Positions 1-8,545 of a stretch of DNA of 64,000 nucleotides are shown in pieces. The first letter of the stretch is position 1, and the number at the start of each line of letters is the position of its first letter. The stretch covers positions 395,826 to 459,825 of the forward strand of contig NZ_OZ024668.1 in the NCBI RefSeq assembly GCF_902497775.2. Reading direction: 5' to 3'. This stretch comes from Pseudomonas fluorescens. Lineage in GTDB: Bacteria > Pseudomonadota > Gammaproteobacteria > Pseudomonadales > Pseudomonadaceae. A program made the position numbers and the translations under genes. The notes beneath the pieces are model-generated. The model had not been told where the DNA came from and did no database searches. It was given only the letters and a program-made list of their open reading frames with translations.

Positions 1-348
1 CCGATGCAGCTCCGGTTCCTGCAGGTGCAAGTGCAACAGGGCGCGTACCAGCAGCTTGATGTGCGCCTGCAGGTCGGCCACTTCGTACTGGCCGGCGACA
101 TCGAGGATTACCCGGTTGACCGACTGCGCGTGGCGTTCGTAGAGGGCGGCGATCAGCGCATCCTTGTTCGGGAAGTACTGGTACACCGAGCCGACACTGA
201 CCCCGGCGCGCTGGGCCACCAGGTTGGTGTTGGTACCGGCGTAGCCGTGCTTGACCACGACGGTGGCGGTAGTTTTGAGGATGGTCTCGACCATCATCCT
301 CGAGCGTGCTTGTGTGGGTATCTTGCGGGGAAGTTGAGCTTGTTTCAC
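1..348 (-). CDS. TetR family transcriptional regulator, N-terminal part (cut by window edge)
   Basis: Only the first 116 codons lie in the window; the C-terminal ligand-binding part continues beyond base 1. The reading starts at a GTG (346-348) preceded by a TGGAG Shine-Dalgarno about 7 nt upstream, and an in-frame stop lies just before it. The helix-turn-helix is typical of TetR: a TNTNLVAQRAGVSVGSVYQYF stretch near residues 39-59, followed by NKDALIAALYERH. Proteins of this kind usually repress a neighbouring gene until a small ligand binds. The nearest neighbour is the short-chain dehydrogenase on the same strand upstream of it, but nothing shows that it is the target. Confidence 0.85.
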   Translation of the reverse strand, partial: MKQAQLPRKIPTQARSRMMVETILKTTATVVVKHGYAGTNTNLVAQRAGVSVGSVYQYFPNKDALIAALYERHAQSVNRVILDVAGQYEVADLQAHIKLLVRALLHLHLQEPELHR

Positions 349-647
349 GAATGACTCCAGAATTTACCTGATCGCATTTGTGAGAAAGACTGCCAGCCAG
401 ACCACGGGGCTCCGATCCTGGAGGTTTTTCCCTGAATGTCTTTGAGCCGGCTGTGTTTCTCCGCCCACACATGGGCTATGCAAGCCCTGACTCAAGGGCG
501 GGCAAGAACACAGCTGGCTGGCGCAGTCGTTCAAATACGGTAGGGATTCTTCGCCTTGGCGACGCTTTGGAAAATGCTCTGGCGTGCAATTTATAGTTAG
601 CGATAGGGTCAGCTATCGCAGGCTCGCGTCCCCGAAAACCGGGAAGA
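349..647. other. Intergenic stretch, no gene seen
   Basis: About 300 bases lie between the dehydrogenase stop and the TetR start, both on the minus strand. I see no supported reading frame. A perfect 7-bp inverted repeat (GCGATAG / CTATCGC, 6-nt loop) occupies 600-619, just downstream of the dehydrogenase. It could be a weak terminator or a regulator site, but no T-run follows it on the minus strand. Confidence 0.5.
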
Positions 648-1472
648 TCACAGCATCCGGTTCAAGCCGAAACGTTTTTTCAGGACCTTTTGCAGCATAC
701 CGTTGGGCAGCCAGCTGGCCAGTAGCGGCAATGCCCGGCTGCCATTGCCCAGGCGCACCAGCGCAGGCGACGGGTTTTTCTGCACGGCCGCAAGCACGCC
801 TTTGGCGAACTCGGCGGCCGGTGTCGGGTTGTCCTGGGAGGCGCGGGCGCGGGCGCGGATGCCTTCGCGCAGCGGCCACCAGGGCGAGGTTTGGTCGAGC
901 AATTGCTCGGCCTCGCGCCCGGCATTACTGGCGAACTGCGAGGCGATTGCCCCCGGCTGCACCTCCATGACCCGTACGCCAAAAGGTGCCAGCTCCAGGC
1001 GCAGGGCGTCGCTCAGCGCATGGACTGCGGCTTTGGAGGCGCAATAGGCGCCGGCGAACGGAGTCACCAGCACCCCGGAGACGCTGCCAATGTTCACCAC
1101 CAGGCCCCGATTGCGCCGCAGTAAGGCAAACAGTGCACCAGTGACGCCCACTGGGGCGAAGACGTTGGTCTCGAATTGCCGGCGCATGGCCTCGACGCCG
1201 CCGTCGAGCAGTGGGCCCATGGCACCGTAACCGGCATTGTTGATCAGCACATCGAGGCCATGGCCGTGCTGTTCCAGCTCACCCGCCAGTTGGCTCAATG
1301 CGGCCGGGTCGTTGACGTCCAGCTGGCGGGCGGTGAAGCCCATGTCTGCCAGGCGCTGAACATCTTCAGCCTTGCGCGCGGTGGCCCAGACTTCAAAGCC
1401 CGCATTGTTGAAAACGTCGGCCAGGGCCAGGCCGATACCGCTGGAGCAACCGGTGATCAAGACGTTGGGCAT
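648..1472 (-). CDS. SDR family oxidoreductase
   Basis: A 274-residue classical short-chain dehydrogenase/reductase. The N-terminus carries the Rossmann nucleotide-binding glycine motif TGCSSGIG (residues 7-14), then NNAG near residue 79, a catalytic Ser in NIGSVSG, and the catalytic YCASK (Tyr-x-x-x-Lys) near residue 142. The ATG at 1470-1472 gives MPNVLITG, the normal family start; an upstream in-frame ATG would add 12 residues that match nothing typical. The substrate cannot be predicted from sequence. It sits between the TetR fragment and a thioredoxin-like gene on the same strand, but the gaps do not make an operon certain. Confidence 0.88.
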   Translation of the reverse strand: MPNVLITGCSSGIGLALADVFNNAGFEVWATARKAEDVQRLADMGFTARQLDVNDPAALSQLAGELEQHGHGLDVLINNAGYGAMGPLLDGGVEAMRRQFETNVFAPVGVTGALFALLRRNRGLVVNIGSVSGVLVTPFAGAYCASKAAVHALSDALRLELAPFGVRVMEVQPGAIASQFASNAGREAEQLLDQTSPWWPLREGIRARARASQDNPTPAAEFAKGVLAAVQKNPSPALVRLGNGSRALPLLASWLPNGMLQKVLKKRFGLNRML

Positions 1473-1518
1473 GTTGTGCTGTCCTTGAGCTGCGAGGGGG
1501 GCAGCCAAGGATCATACG

Positions 1519-1869
1519 TCATCGCTGTACAAGTTCATCCAGGGCTTTTTTCAGTTGCTCGACGCTGGCGCCGGTGGCCAGTAGCTTGCGTACTCCCCGG
1601 GTGTTGAAGAGCAATTGCGTGGGAACCACCTCTACTTTGCGTCGCGGCATCAGGCTGCGAAAGGTATGGAAAGTTGTTAGATAAAAATCGACCTGAGCGC
1701 TGTAGCCACTTTTAGCCAGAGCAATGAGGTTGTCTTTGCCGGTAGTGCAGGCTGGGCAACCTTCCTCGTGGACCCAGATGACCAGAGGCCTGAGCAAGCG
1801 TTGCTTGCGCTTGAGGCGCTGCACCACCTGCGCAAATTCGTCTTGTACCGCATCGGATGTATCGACCAT
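1519..1869 (-). CDS. Thioredoxin-like fold protein, function unknown
   Basis: A short soluble protein of 116 residues if it starts at the ATG giving MVDTSDAV; an upstream ATG at 1902 would give 127. The only motif is CPAC in the context VIWVHEEGCPACTTGK, which follows a predicted beta strand as in thioredoxin folds. A conserved VVPTQLLFN segment later in the protein resembles the cis-proline region of thioredoxins (Val-Pro-Thr). There is no signal peptide. It could be a cytoplasmic thiol-disulfide or peroxide-related protein. I do not recognise a named family, so the call rests on the CxxC and the strand-VPT pattern. Confidence 0.6.
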   Translation of the reverse strand: MVDTSDAVQDEFAQVVQRLKRKQRLLRPLVIWVHEEGCPACTTGKDNLIALAKSGYSAQVDFYLTTFHTFRSLMPRRKVEVVPTQLLFNTRGVRKLLATGASVEQLKKALDELVQR

Positions 1870-1952
1870 GGCGTGCCTCGGCAATGCTGAGTGTCCGGGC
1901 ACTATTCAACGCCTTTTGCCGGCCGGCGTAACCTGACAAAAATACCAGGTGA

Positions 1953-2417
1953 TCAGTCGGAGAAGCTGCCCTGCAGGTGCTCGGCGCGGTAGTCGACGCT
2001 TTGTGGCCGGTAGCCGGAACGCAGCGGTGGCAACGGCAGGCACTCCTGCCAGCTGGCGCCGGGTTGCAGCTCGCCGGGGCCGCGGTAGCGCGGGGCGGCG
2101 TAGGTGTTTTCGGCCAGGTTGACGGTGTCGCCCGGGGCATAGGCCGCTACTCGCCAGCGCAGTTCCACCAGTGGCACCGAGTTGCCGTTGTTGATGTGCA
2201 CTAGCAGCGGGCGATCGGCCGGGCATTGCTCGGGGGCGTAAGTCAGGCGCAGCTCCAGGCGGGCCAGTTGCCTGGCTTCGCGGTTGTCCAGCCACACCAC
2301 CCACAACGCCACCAGCCCCAGGCCGAACAGCGCCGCCAGGGAAATCGGCAGGGCCTTGGCCGGGTAGCGCAGCAACAGGACCAGCCAGGTGAGGATGAGC
2401 AGGGCGCCGATGAACAT
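1953..2417 (-). CDS. Small membrane-anchored protein, function unknown
   Basis: 154 residues. The first 45 contain two closely spaced hydrophobic segments (residues about 2-16 and 22-43), with a short basic linker (RYPAKA) between them. The remaining roughly 110 residues are soluble, with several Trp, Pro and Arg, and would sit on one side of the inner membrane. It lies downstream of algA on the same strand, separated by a REP pair, so it could receive read-through from the alginate operon. It is not one of the twelve known alg genes. I cannot assign a function. Confidence 0.65.
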   Translation of the reverse strand: MFIGALLILTWLVLLLRYPAKALPISLAALFGLGLVALWVVWLDNREARQLARLELRLTYAPEQCPADRPLLVHINNGNSVPLVELRWRVAAYAPGDTVNLAENTYAAPRYRGPGELQPGASWQECLPLPPLRSGYRPQSVDYRAEHLQGSFSD

Positions 2418-2463
2418 GGAGCGAACCTTGTGTGCGGGTATTCTTTCATCCTAACCAAAAAGC

Positions 2464-2516
2464 ATCGCGGGGCAAGCCCGCTCCCACAATGTGTAGGAGC
2501 GGGCTTGCCCCGCGAT
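2464..2516. repeat. REP pair (inverted repetitive extragenic palindromes)
   Basis: Two copies of the Pseudomonas REP sequence (ATCGCGGGGCAAGCCCGCTCC) face each other across a short AT-containing loop, so the whole unit can form a long hairpin. It lies immediately after the algA stop. Such units often act as transcript 3' ends or stabilisers, which would fit the end of the alginate operon. Confidence 0.9.
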
Positions 2517-2523
2517 TGGGGTT

Positions 2524-3975
2524 TTACTGCGCGATGGTCTTGATCGAGATCCCGCGTTCGATCGGCGTCGAGCGCCCGTAGATATCTTCAAAACGCTCGA
2601 TATCGTCTTCGCCCAGGTAGCTGCCGGACTGCACTTCGATGATCTCCAGCGGGATCTTGCCCGGGTTGCGCAGGCGGTGCACCGAGGCGATCGGGATGTA
2701 GGTGGACTGGTTTTCGGTGAGCAGGAACACGTTCTCGTCGCAGGTCACCTCGGCGGTGCCGGACACCACGATCCAGTGTTCGGCGCGGTGGTGGTGCATC
2801 TGCAGCGACAGGCTGGCGCCGGGTTTGACGGTGATGTGCTTGACCTGGAACCGCCCGCCCATGTCCACCGAGTCATACGAGCCCCATGGCCGGTATACCT
2901 CGCAGTGGTTCTGGGTTTCGCTGCGGCCCTGTTCGTTGAGGGTGTTGACCAGTTGCTTGACGCCCTGAACCTTGTCCTTGTGGGCAATCATCATGGCGTC
3001 CTTGGTCTCGACCACGACGATGTTCTCAAGGCCGATCACCGACACCAGCTTGCCGTTGCCGTGGATCATGCAGTTGTGGCTGTCCTGGACCACCACGTCG
3101 CCCTTGGTGACGTTGCCGTTGTGGTCCTTTTCATGCACGTCCCACAGCGACGACCAGCAACCGACATCGCTCCAGCCCGCCGACAGCGGCACCACGCAGG
3201 CGCGCTGGGTCTTTTCCATCACCGCGTAGTCGATGGAGTTGTCCGGGCAGCAGGCGAAGGTGGCTTCGTCGATGCTCAGGTTGTCGCCGTCTTCCTCGCT
3301 GCGCTCCAGGGTCAGCAGGCAGGTGTCGTAGATGTCGGCATCGTGCTTTTTCAGCTCTTCAAGGAAGCGGCTGGCGCGGAACAGGAACATGCCGCTGTTC
3401 CAGAAGTAGCCGCCGGCGCGGACGAATTCGGCCGCGCGTTTTTCGTCCGGTTTTTCGACGAACTGCGCCACCCGGCTGACGCCTTCGGGCAGCAGCACGT
3501 CCTGGCTCGACTTGATGTAGCCGTAGCCGGTTTCCGGCTTGGTCGCCGGTACCCCGAACAGCACCATCTCGCCGCGCTCGGCGGCCACCGTGGCCAGGGC
3601 CAGGGCGCGCTGCAGGGCTTTCTGGTCGTCGATCACGTGGTCAGCCGGGAGCACCAGCATCAGTTCGTCACGGCCTTCGTTGACCAGTTTCATTGCGGTC
3701 AGCGCTACCGCCGGCGCGGTGTTGCGGCCGAAGGGCTCCATGAGGATGCCCTGGGTTTCGAGTTTCAGGCTTTGCAGTTGCTCGCTGACGATGAACTTGT
3801 GGTCCTTGTTGCAGACCACGATGGGCGCGTCCATACCCTCGAACACCAGGCGCGAGAGGGTCTGCTGGAACAAGGTGTGTTCACCGGTCAGGGCCAGGAA
3901 CTGCTTGGGGAACTGCTTGCGCGACAGGGGCCACAGACGCGAACCGCTACCACCGGACAGAATGACTGGAATCAT
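2524..3975 (-). CDS. algA: Mannose-1-phosphate guanylyltransferase / mannose-6-phosphate isomerase
   Basis: 483 residues, the usual length for the bifunctional type II PMI-GMP enzyme. It isomerises fructose-6-phosphate to mannose-6-phosphate and later makes GDP-mannose from mannose-1-phosphate and GTP. The N-terminal nucleotidyltransferase signature GGSGSRLWPLSR and KQF are at residues 8-25, and FVEKPD lies mid-protein. The C-terminal cupin-type isomerase domain carries MHHHRAEHWIVVSGTA. It is the last gene of the alginate operon, 33 nt after algF. The enzyme is cytoplasmic and feeds algD. Confidence 0.97.
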   Translation of the reverse strand: MIPVILSGGSGSRLWPLSRKQFPKQFLALTGEHTLFQQTLSRLVFEGMDAPIVVCNKDHKFIVSEQLQSLKLETQGILMEPFGRNTAPAVALTAMKLVNEGRDELMLVLPADHVIDDQKALQRALALATVAAERGEMVLFGVPATKPETGYGYIKSSQDVLLPEGVSRVAQFVEKPDEKRAAEFVRAGGYFWNSGMFLFRASRFLEELKKHDADIYDTCLLTLERSEEDGDNLSIDEATFACCPDNSIDYAVMEKTQRACVVPLSAGWSDVGCWSSLWDVHEKDHNGNVTKGDVVVQDSHNCMIHGNGKLVSVIGLENIVVVETKDAMMIAHKDKVQGVKQLVNTLNEQGRSETQNHCEVYRPWGSYDSVDMGGRFQVKHITVKPGASLSLQMHHHRAEHWIVVSGTAEVTCDENVFLLTENQSTYIPIASVHRLRNPGKIPLEIIEVQSGSYLGEDDIERFEDIYGRSTPIERGISIKTIAQ

Positions 3976-4008
3976 GGGTGTTCTCCAAAAATAGAAATAG
4001 GCAGGTGG

Positions 4009-4665
4009 TTAACGAGTGGATACCGGGCGCTTGACCCAGACCGGCGACAGGCTGCTGCCGGAACCGGTGACATACAGCACCGCTGCTTCGCCGCGCTCCA
4101 GAGCCACAGGCTTGAGGTCGCTGACTTTCTTGTCGCCTTCATACAGCGCCAGGCTGACCTTGACCGGGTTGATCTCGCGCTCGCCGCGAGCCTTGGCGGC
4201 CACCGGCTTGACCACTTCGGTCTTGCCGTCGGCGGTCTTCAGGGTCAGGGCCTGGTTACTGAGGTTCTGCACCCTTACCAGGGATTTCTGCTTGTTCTTG
4301 AACGGTGGTTCCTCGACCAGCTGTGGCTGACCCGAGGCGTTGTTGACCAGGGTGTAGTAGTGATCGGAGGCGAGCTTGACCGGCAGGCTCTGGCTGCCGA
4401 CCTTGGCGCTGTAATCGCCCTGGGGCATGAAGCTGAAGTCACTGCTGCCCTGGGCGGCCACTTCGTTGATCTGGGTGTTGCCGACGCTGGCGCTGACAGG
4501 TTGAGCGCTGGCGTTGTAGATGCGTACGAAGGTCGAGCCTTTGGGGGCGGTCGGGCCGTATAGCGCGGCGTCGGCGCCAGCGAAAGCTTGCAGCGAGAGC
4601 AGGCTCAGACCTGCGGCCAGGGCGCAGGCTTTGGCGATGCGGTGTTTTTGGGTATGCAAGGTCAT
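4009..4665 (-). CDS. algF: Alginate O-acetyltransferase periplasmic protein AlgF
   Basis: 218 residues starting at the ATG at 4663-4665, with a basic N-terminus and a hydrophobic segment ending in LQAFA-GADAA, a clear Sec signal peptide. The mature part is a beta-rich periplasmic protein, as in AlgF of P. aeruginosa. It is needed with AlgI and AlgJ for acetylating mannuronate residues and is thought to act as an adaptor. The gene lies 13 nt after algJ. An in-frame ATG 60 nt upstream falls inside algJ and lacks signal-peptide logic. Confidence 0.95.
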   Translation of the reverse strand: MTLHTQKHRIAKACALAAGLSLLSLQAFAGADAALYGPTAPKGSTFVRIYNASAQPVSASVGNTQINEVAAQGSSDFSFMPQGDYSAKVGSQSLPVKLASDHYYTLVNNASGQPQLVEEPPFKNKQKSLVRVQNLSNQALTLKTADGKTEVVKPVAAKARGEREINPVKVSLALYEGDKKVSDLKPVALERGEAAVLYVTGSGSSLSPVWVKRPVSTR

Positions 4666-4678
4666 GTGCGTTTCCTCT

Positions 4679-5836
4679 TCAGTTTTCCGTCCGATGGGAC
4701 GACAGGGCCAGGTCTTGATTGGCATTACGGGTTTTTTTCAGCTGGGCGATCCACTGCGGATCGAAGGCGCTGAGGTCGTTTTTCATTGGCAGATAACGTT
4801 CCGGGAACTCCCAGATCAGCACTTGCGGCGCGCTGTTCTTGAAGGCGTCGGTTTGCAGGTACTTGAGCATCGGTAGCAGCGGGCCATGGCCGTCTTCGGC
4901 GTAATTGACCACGTCGCTGCGCAGCGCCTGCTGCAGGGCACCGAGGAAGTTCCAGTTGGGGTTGGCGCTGTAGCTGGTGCCGATCAGCGCCACCGGGATT
5001 TCAGTGTCGGCGAACAGCGCATCGCCACTTTCACCTTCAGCCTGGGCCGGGCGGGTGCTGCGTTTTTGCAGGGTGTCCGGCGGCGGCAGGAGGTTGCTGA
5101 ACAGCGGGTCAAGCGGCAGGAAGTTGGTCAGGTCGCCTTTGTACGGCGCGCTCTGCTTCTGTTCGGTGACGAACTGCTGCGGCTCGCCGTTGAGCAGGGT
5201 CTGGCGCGCCACGGCGGCGGCCAGGTGCTGGGCCACCACTTCGGCGCCCAGCGGCGTCCAGTGCGTGTCGGTGCGCAGGAACACCTGGCCACGGGCCTTG
5301 GCGTCCTGCAGCGGCGCCAGCAGGTCAGGGGCGAACACGCCGGCCTGGCGGGCCTGGGCATGGAACTCGTTGTACAGGTCGGTGTGCAGGCTGGCCGGGG
5401 TTTGTTCGCCGACGTACTCCGGATACAGCCGCGCCTTGGCCGGGACAATTGCCAGCACCAGTTGCACGCCACGTTGCTGCAGGGTGTCGCGCACACCACG
5501 GATCAGCGCGAGGTTTTCCTGTTCGAACTGGTCGCTGTTGGCCACCGGCTTGAACTCCTCGTCACTGAACAGCCAGTGTTCGCGGCCCAGTACCACACCC
5601 GGGCGGCCTTCGTTGAACAGCTTGAAGTCCAGCGCCGCCCACAGGTTGGTACCGATGCGCTTGAGCGGGAACTGCTCGTCGTAGTGGGTCTCGGCGGCCT
5701 TGGCCAGCTTGCCGTCGAGGGCGGTCATCTGTGCGGTGCGCTGGAAGCTGCCAAGGCCGCCCAGCGACCACAGGCCCAGGCCCAGCAACAGGGCGAGGAA
5801 CAGCAGGGCGTAGAGTTTGCGTAATGATCGGGTCAT
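4679..5836 (-). CDS. algJ: Alginate O-acetyltransferase AlgJ (SGNH-like)
   Basis: 385 residues from the ATG at 5834-5836. The N-terminus MTRSLRKLYALLFLALLLGLGL is a signal anchor. The catalytic signature of the AlgX/AlgJ family is visible: TDTHWTPLGAE supplies the Asp and His, and IGTSYSAN supplies the nucleophilic Ser. The enzyme works in the periplasm with AlgI and AlgF to acetylate alginate. It starts 11 nt after the algI stop. A longer upstream reading in the same frame overlaps algI and looks like low-complexity shadow sequence. Confidence 0.95.
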   Translation of the reverse strand: MTRSLRKLYALLFLALLLGLGLWSLGGLGSFQRTAQMTALDGKLAKAAETHYDEQFPLKRIGTNLWAALDFKLFNEGRPGVVLGREHWLFSDEEFKPVANSDQFEQENLALIRGVRDTLQQRGVQLVLAIVPAKARLYPEYVGEQTPASLHTDLYNEFHAQARQAGVFAPDLLAPLQDAKARGQVFLRTDTHWTPLGAEVVAQHLAAAVARQTLLNGEPQQFVTEQKQSAPYKGDLTNFLPLDPLFSNLLPPPDTLQKRSTRPAQAEGESGDALFADTEIPVALIGTSYSANPNWNFLGALQQALRSDVVNYAEDGHGPLLPMLKYLQTDAFKNSAPQVLIWEFPERYLPMKNDLSAFDPQWIAQLKKTRNANQDLALSSHRTEN

Positions 5837-5847
5837 GGTCGGCTCAC

Positions 5848-7305
5848 TCAGAACTGGAAGTAGAGAAACGGCGAGTAGCTTTGCGCCGAGAGCTTGAGGA
5901 TCGAGGCCACGAACAACAGCAGCACCAGCGCGCGGGTGGCGTACAGGCCCCAGTCCAGGCTCAGGCTGCCGTCGGCATGGACCGCCACCGGGCTGGCCTT
6001 GGGCTCGGGCTTGGCGTTGCGGTAGAAGTCGCGCAGGCCGAAGTACGCCAGGGTCACGTACGCCAGCACCAGGGTTGCCACTTGCAGGCCGGTGAGGCTG
6101 GCGCGGTTGAGCTCCGACAGCTGCCAGTCGCTGAAGCTGAACATGGCGCCGTACATGCGTGCGGCGACGTGCAGGTTCTCGGCACGGAAGATCACCCAGC
6201 CCATCACCACCAGGAGGAAGGTGAAGGCCCAGCGCACCAGGTTGAAGCGCTGCGGTGCGGCGTTGATGCCCAAGGCCCGCTCGATCGCCAGCCACATGCC
6301 GTGCCAGGCGCCCCAGACGATGTAGGTGAAGTTGGCGCCGTGCCACAGGCCGCCCAGCAGCATGGTCAGGAACAGGTTGCGGTAGGTGGCGAAGGTGCCG
6401 CCGCGGTTACCACCCAGGGTGATGTACAGGTAGTCGCGCAGCCAGGTCGACAGGCTGATGTGCCAGCGCCGCCAGAACTCGGTGATCGACTGGCTGATGT
6501 ACGGCTGCTTGAAGTTCTCCATGAAGCGAAAGCCCATCATCAGGCCCAGGCCGATGGCCATGTCGCTGTAGCCGGAGAAGTCGAAGTACAGCTGCGCGGT
6601 GTAGGCCAGGGCGCCAAGCCAGGCATCGCCGGTAGTCGGGTTCTGCAGGGCGAAGCAATGGTCGGCGACCACCGCCAGGGTGTCGGCGATGAATACCTTC
6701 TTGATGAAGCCCTGCATGAAGCGCGTGCAGCCTTCGGAGAACTTGTCCAGGGTGTGGGTGCGATGGTTGAACTGGTCGGCCAGGTCCTTGAAGCGCAGCA
6801 CGGGGCCGGCGATCAAGTGCGGGAAGATCGCTACGAATGCGGCGAAGTCGATCAGGTTGCGGGTCGCCGGGGTGTCGCCGCGGTACACGTCGATGATGTA
6901 GCTGATCGACTCGAAGATGTAGAACGAGATACCGATCGGCAGCAGCACATGGGTGAGGATGAACGGCTCTAGCCCGAACGAGGTCATGATCGCGTTGATG
7001 CTGTCGACGCCGAAGTTGGCGTACTTGAAGTAGCCGAGGATGCACAGGTCGACCGCCACGCCCAGCAGCAGCCAGCGTTGGGCCGGCTTGGTGCGCACGC
7101 CGGCGGCGCCGACCTTGAGGCCGATCCAGTAGTTCCACAGGGTGACCCCGGCGAACAGCGCCAGGAAGTCCACCCGCCACCAGGCATAGAACACGTAGCT
7201 GGCCAGCAGCAACAGGGCGTTGCGATAGCGTTGCCCGCTCAGGTAGTACAAGCCGAGAAAGATCGGCAGGAACAGGAACAGGAACACGTTGGATGAAAAC
7301 ACCAT
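5848..7305 (-). CDS. algI: Alginate O-acetyltransferase AlgI (MBOAT family)
   Basis: 485 residues with about ten hydrophobic segments, from the signature MVFSSNVFLFLFLPIFLGLYY start onward. The MBOAT catalytic His is in LLGGLWHGANFTYIVWG (around residue 320), and NYWIG and the W..WHISLSTWLRDYLY block are also typical. It is thought to carry acetyl groups from a cytoplasmic donor across the inner membrane to AlgJ, AlgF and AlgX. Unlike its tight coupling to algJ, it is separated from algL by 125 nt that contain a single REP. Confidence 0.97.
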   Translation of the reverse strand: MVFSSNVFLFLFLPIFLGLYYLSGQRYRNALLLLASYVFYAWWRVDFLALFAGVTLWNYWIGLKVGAAGVRTKPAQRWLLLGVAVDLCILGYFKYANFGVDSINAIMTSFGLEPFILTHVLLPIGISFYIFESISYIIDVYRGDTPATRNLIDFAAFVAIFPHLIAGPVLRFKDLADQFNHRTHTLDKFSEGCTRFMQGFIKKVFIADTLAVVADHCFALQNPTTGDAWLGALAYTAQLYFDFSGYSDMAIGLGLMMGFRFMENFKQPYISQSITEFWRRWHISLSTWLRDYLYITLGGNRGGTFATYRNLFLTMLLGGLWHGANFTYIVWGAWHGMWLAIERALGINAAPQRFNLVRWAFTFLLVVMGWVIFRAENLHVAARMYGAMFSFSDWQLSELNRASLTGLQVATLVLAYVTLAYFGLRDFYRNAKPEPKASPVAVHADGSLSLDWGLYATRALVLLLFVASILKLSAQSYSPFLYFQF

Positions 7306-7430
7306 CCCGATCTCTCCTTGTCGTTATCAACCGGGGCAGCAGCCCCCCAAACCCCCCATGCCGGAACGCGGGGGGCAGTGTTTAAAGCATCGCGGGTCAA
7401 GCCCGCTCCCACAGGTACTGCTTCAGCCAA
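7306..7430. repeat. algL-algI gap with a single REP and a C/G-run hairpin
   Basis: This 125-nt gap is the longest inside the alginate coding block. A single REP (ATCGCGGGTCAAGCCCGCTCC) is at 7389-7409. Next to it, two C-runs around 7346-7358 and a matching G-run at 7371-7376 could pair. The REP departs from the common form (GGGTCAAG for GGGGCAAG) and has no inverted partner. The structure may lower read-through into algI-J-F-A or set differential mRNA stability. Confidence 0.75.
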
Positions 7431-8537
7431 TCATTTCTTCTGTTCGGCCTGCGGGTCATAGACCCGGGTCAGGTCGCCGCCCAGGCGGAAGCTCTTGAAC
7501 GGCTGCATGTCGTGCTTGCGCCCGAGTACATCGCTGTTGCAGCTGTAGAGGCTGCACCAGGGTTCGAGCCAGGCGTATTTGCTGTCGATCTTCAGATCGT
7601 CCATATCCTGTTTCTCGCCGTTTTTGCTCTTGAACGGGCTTGGGTCTTTCGACCCTGCCAGCACCCGTTCACCCAGGCGCTTGAGGGCGCCGTTGTTCTC
7701 GGGACGGACATCGACGCCGTTGGCCTGGGCGAAGCTGGCGATCATCGCCAGCGGCGGCAGGGCATAGTTGTGATAGGCCAGGGCGCGCTGCTTGCGCTTG
7801 AGCTCGTTGGGCAAAAAGCCCTGGGCGTCGACCTGGTTGGCGGCCACGCGGTATTCCTTGATCGACCAGTCGAACAGGTCGCGGCGGTCGGTCGCCACTG
7901 CGGTAGCCATCACCGACCAGGCCGCCCAGTAGGAGTGGTTGTTGATCTTCTCCAGCGGCAGGTCGCTCCAGTCCTTGACTACCTGGTCGGCCAGGCGCCC
8001 GAACCATTTTTCGATCAGTTCGGCCTGTTGCTGGTGCGCCGCCAGCGGCTGGGAGTTGGAGAACTTCAGGCGCAGCCAGGCCGAGCTCAGGCTGCCCAGC
8101 GCCCATTTGCGCATCGACTTGCCGGTGTGGTTGTAGTCGGTGGACATCAGCGCATCGGCGCTGGCCCAGCTGCTCAGCCATTGCAGGGTGCAGTCGAGTT
8201 GCTGCGGACGGCCATCGCGCATGTACTGCATGACCTGCTTGCTGACGCCGCGCTCAAGGCTGGTGATGCTCGCGGTGGAGTCGCGAAAGGCCTGTTCCGA
8301 GGCCTTGTTCAGGGTTGCGCGAGCCTTGTCCGAGCCTTCGTACTTGCTGCGAAACTGCAGCTTGTCGGTGTAGGGCCTGGGGATGGCTTCGCACTTGAAG
8401 TCACTGTCGCCGGTTTTGAGTTTTTCGATCCCGGCGTAGTAGCCCTGTGGCGGGACCAGCCCGCCAGCCTGGGCAGCCGGGCCGAACAGGGCCAGGGCGA
8501 GCAGGGCGGGGGCGGTGATTTTGCTCAAGGTATGCAT
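7431..8537 (-). CDS. algL: Periplasmic alginate lyase
   Basis: 368 residues from the ATG at 8535-8537, beginning [18 protein letters not shown] with a signal peptide ending at QAGG. It belongs to polysaccharide lyase family 5. The catalytic region NNHSYWAAW (Asn-His) and the later [16 protein letters not shown] (Arg, Tyr) are present, as is a [14 protein letters not shown] motif near the N-terminus. It cleaves mannuronate-rich alginate by beta-elimination and clears polymer that strays into the periplasm. The start lies 8 nt from the algX stop. Confidence 0.96.
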   Translation of the reverse strand: MHTLSKITAPALLALALFGPAAQAGGLVPPQGYYAGIEKLKTGDSDFKCEAIPRPYTDKLQFRSKYEGSDKARATLNKASEQAFRDSTASITSLERGVSKQVMQYMRDGRPQQLDCTLQWLSSWASADALMSTDYNHTGKSMRKWALGSLSSAWLRLKFSNSQPLAAHQQQAELIEKWFGRLADQVVKDWSDLPLEKINNHSYWAAWSVMATAVATDRRDLFDWSIKEYRVAANQVDAQGFLPNELKRKQRALAYHNYALPPLAMIASFAQANGVDVRPENNGALKRLGERVLAGSKDPSPFKSKNGEKQDMDDLKIDSKYAWLEPWCSLYSCNSDVLGRKHDMQPFKSFRLGGDLTRVYDPQAEQKK

Positions 8538-8545
8538 GGTTCGCC

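Noticed and set aside
2677..4563. A 628-codon plus-strand open frame across algA and algF
   Set aside because: Both underlying minus-strand genes are certain; the frame has shadow-like composition.
4679..6346. A longer version of algJ extending into algI
   Set aside because: The first 170 residues are Arg/Pro/Gly-rich shadow of algI; AlgJ begins at MTRSLRKLY with a proper signal anchor.
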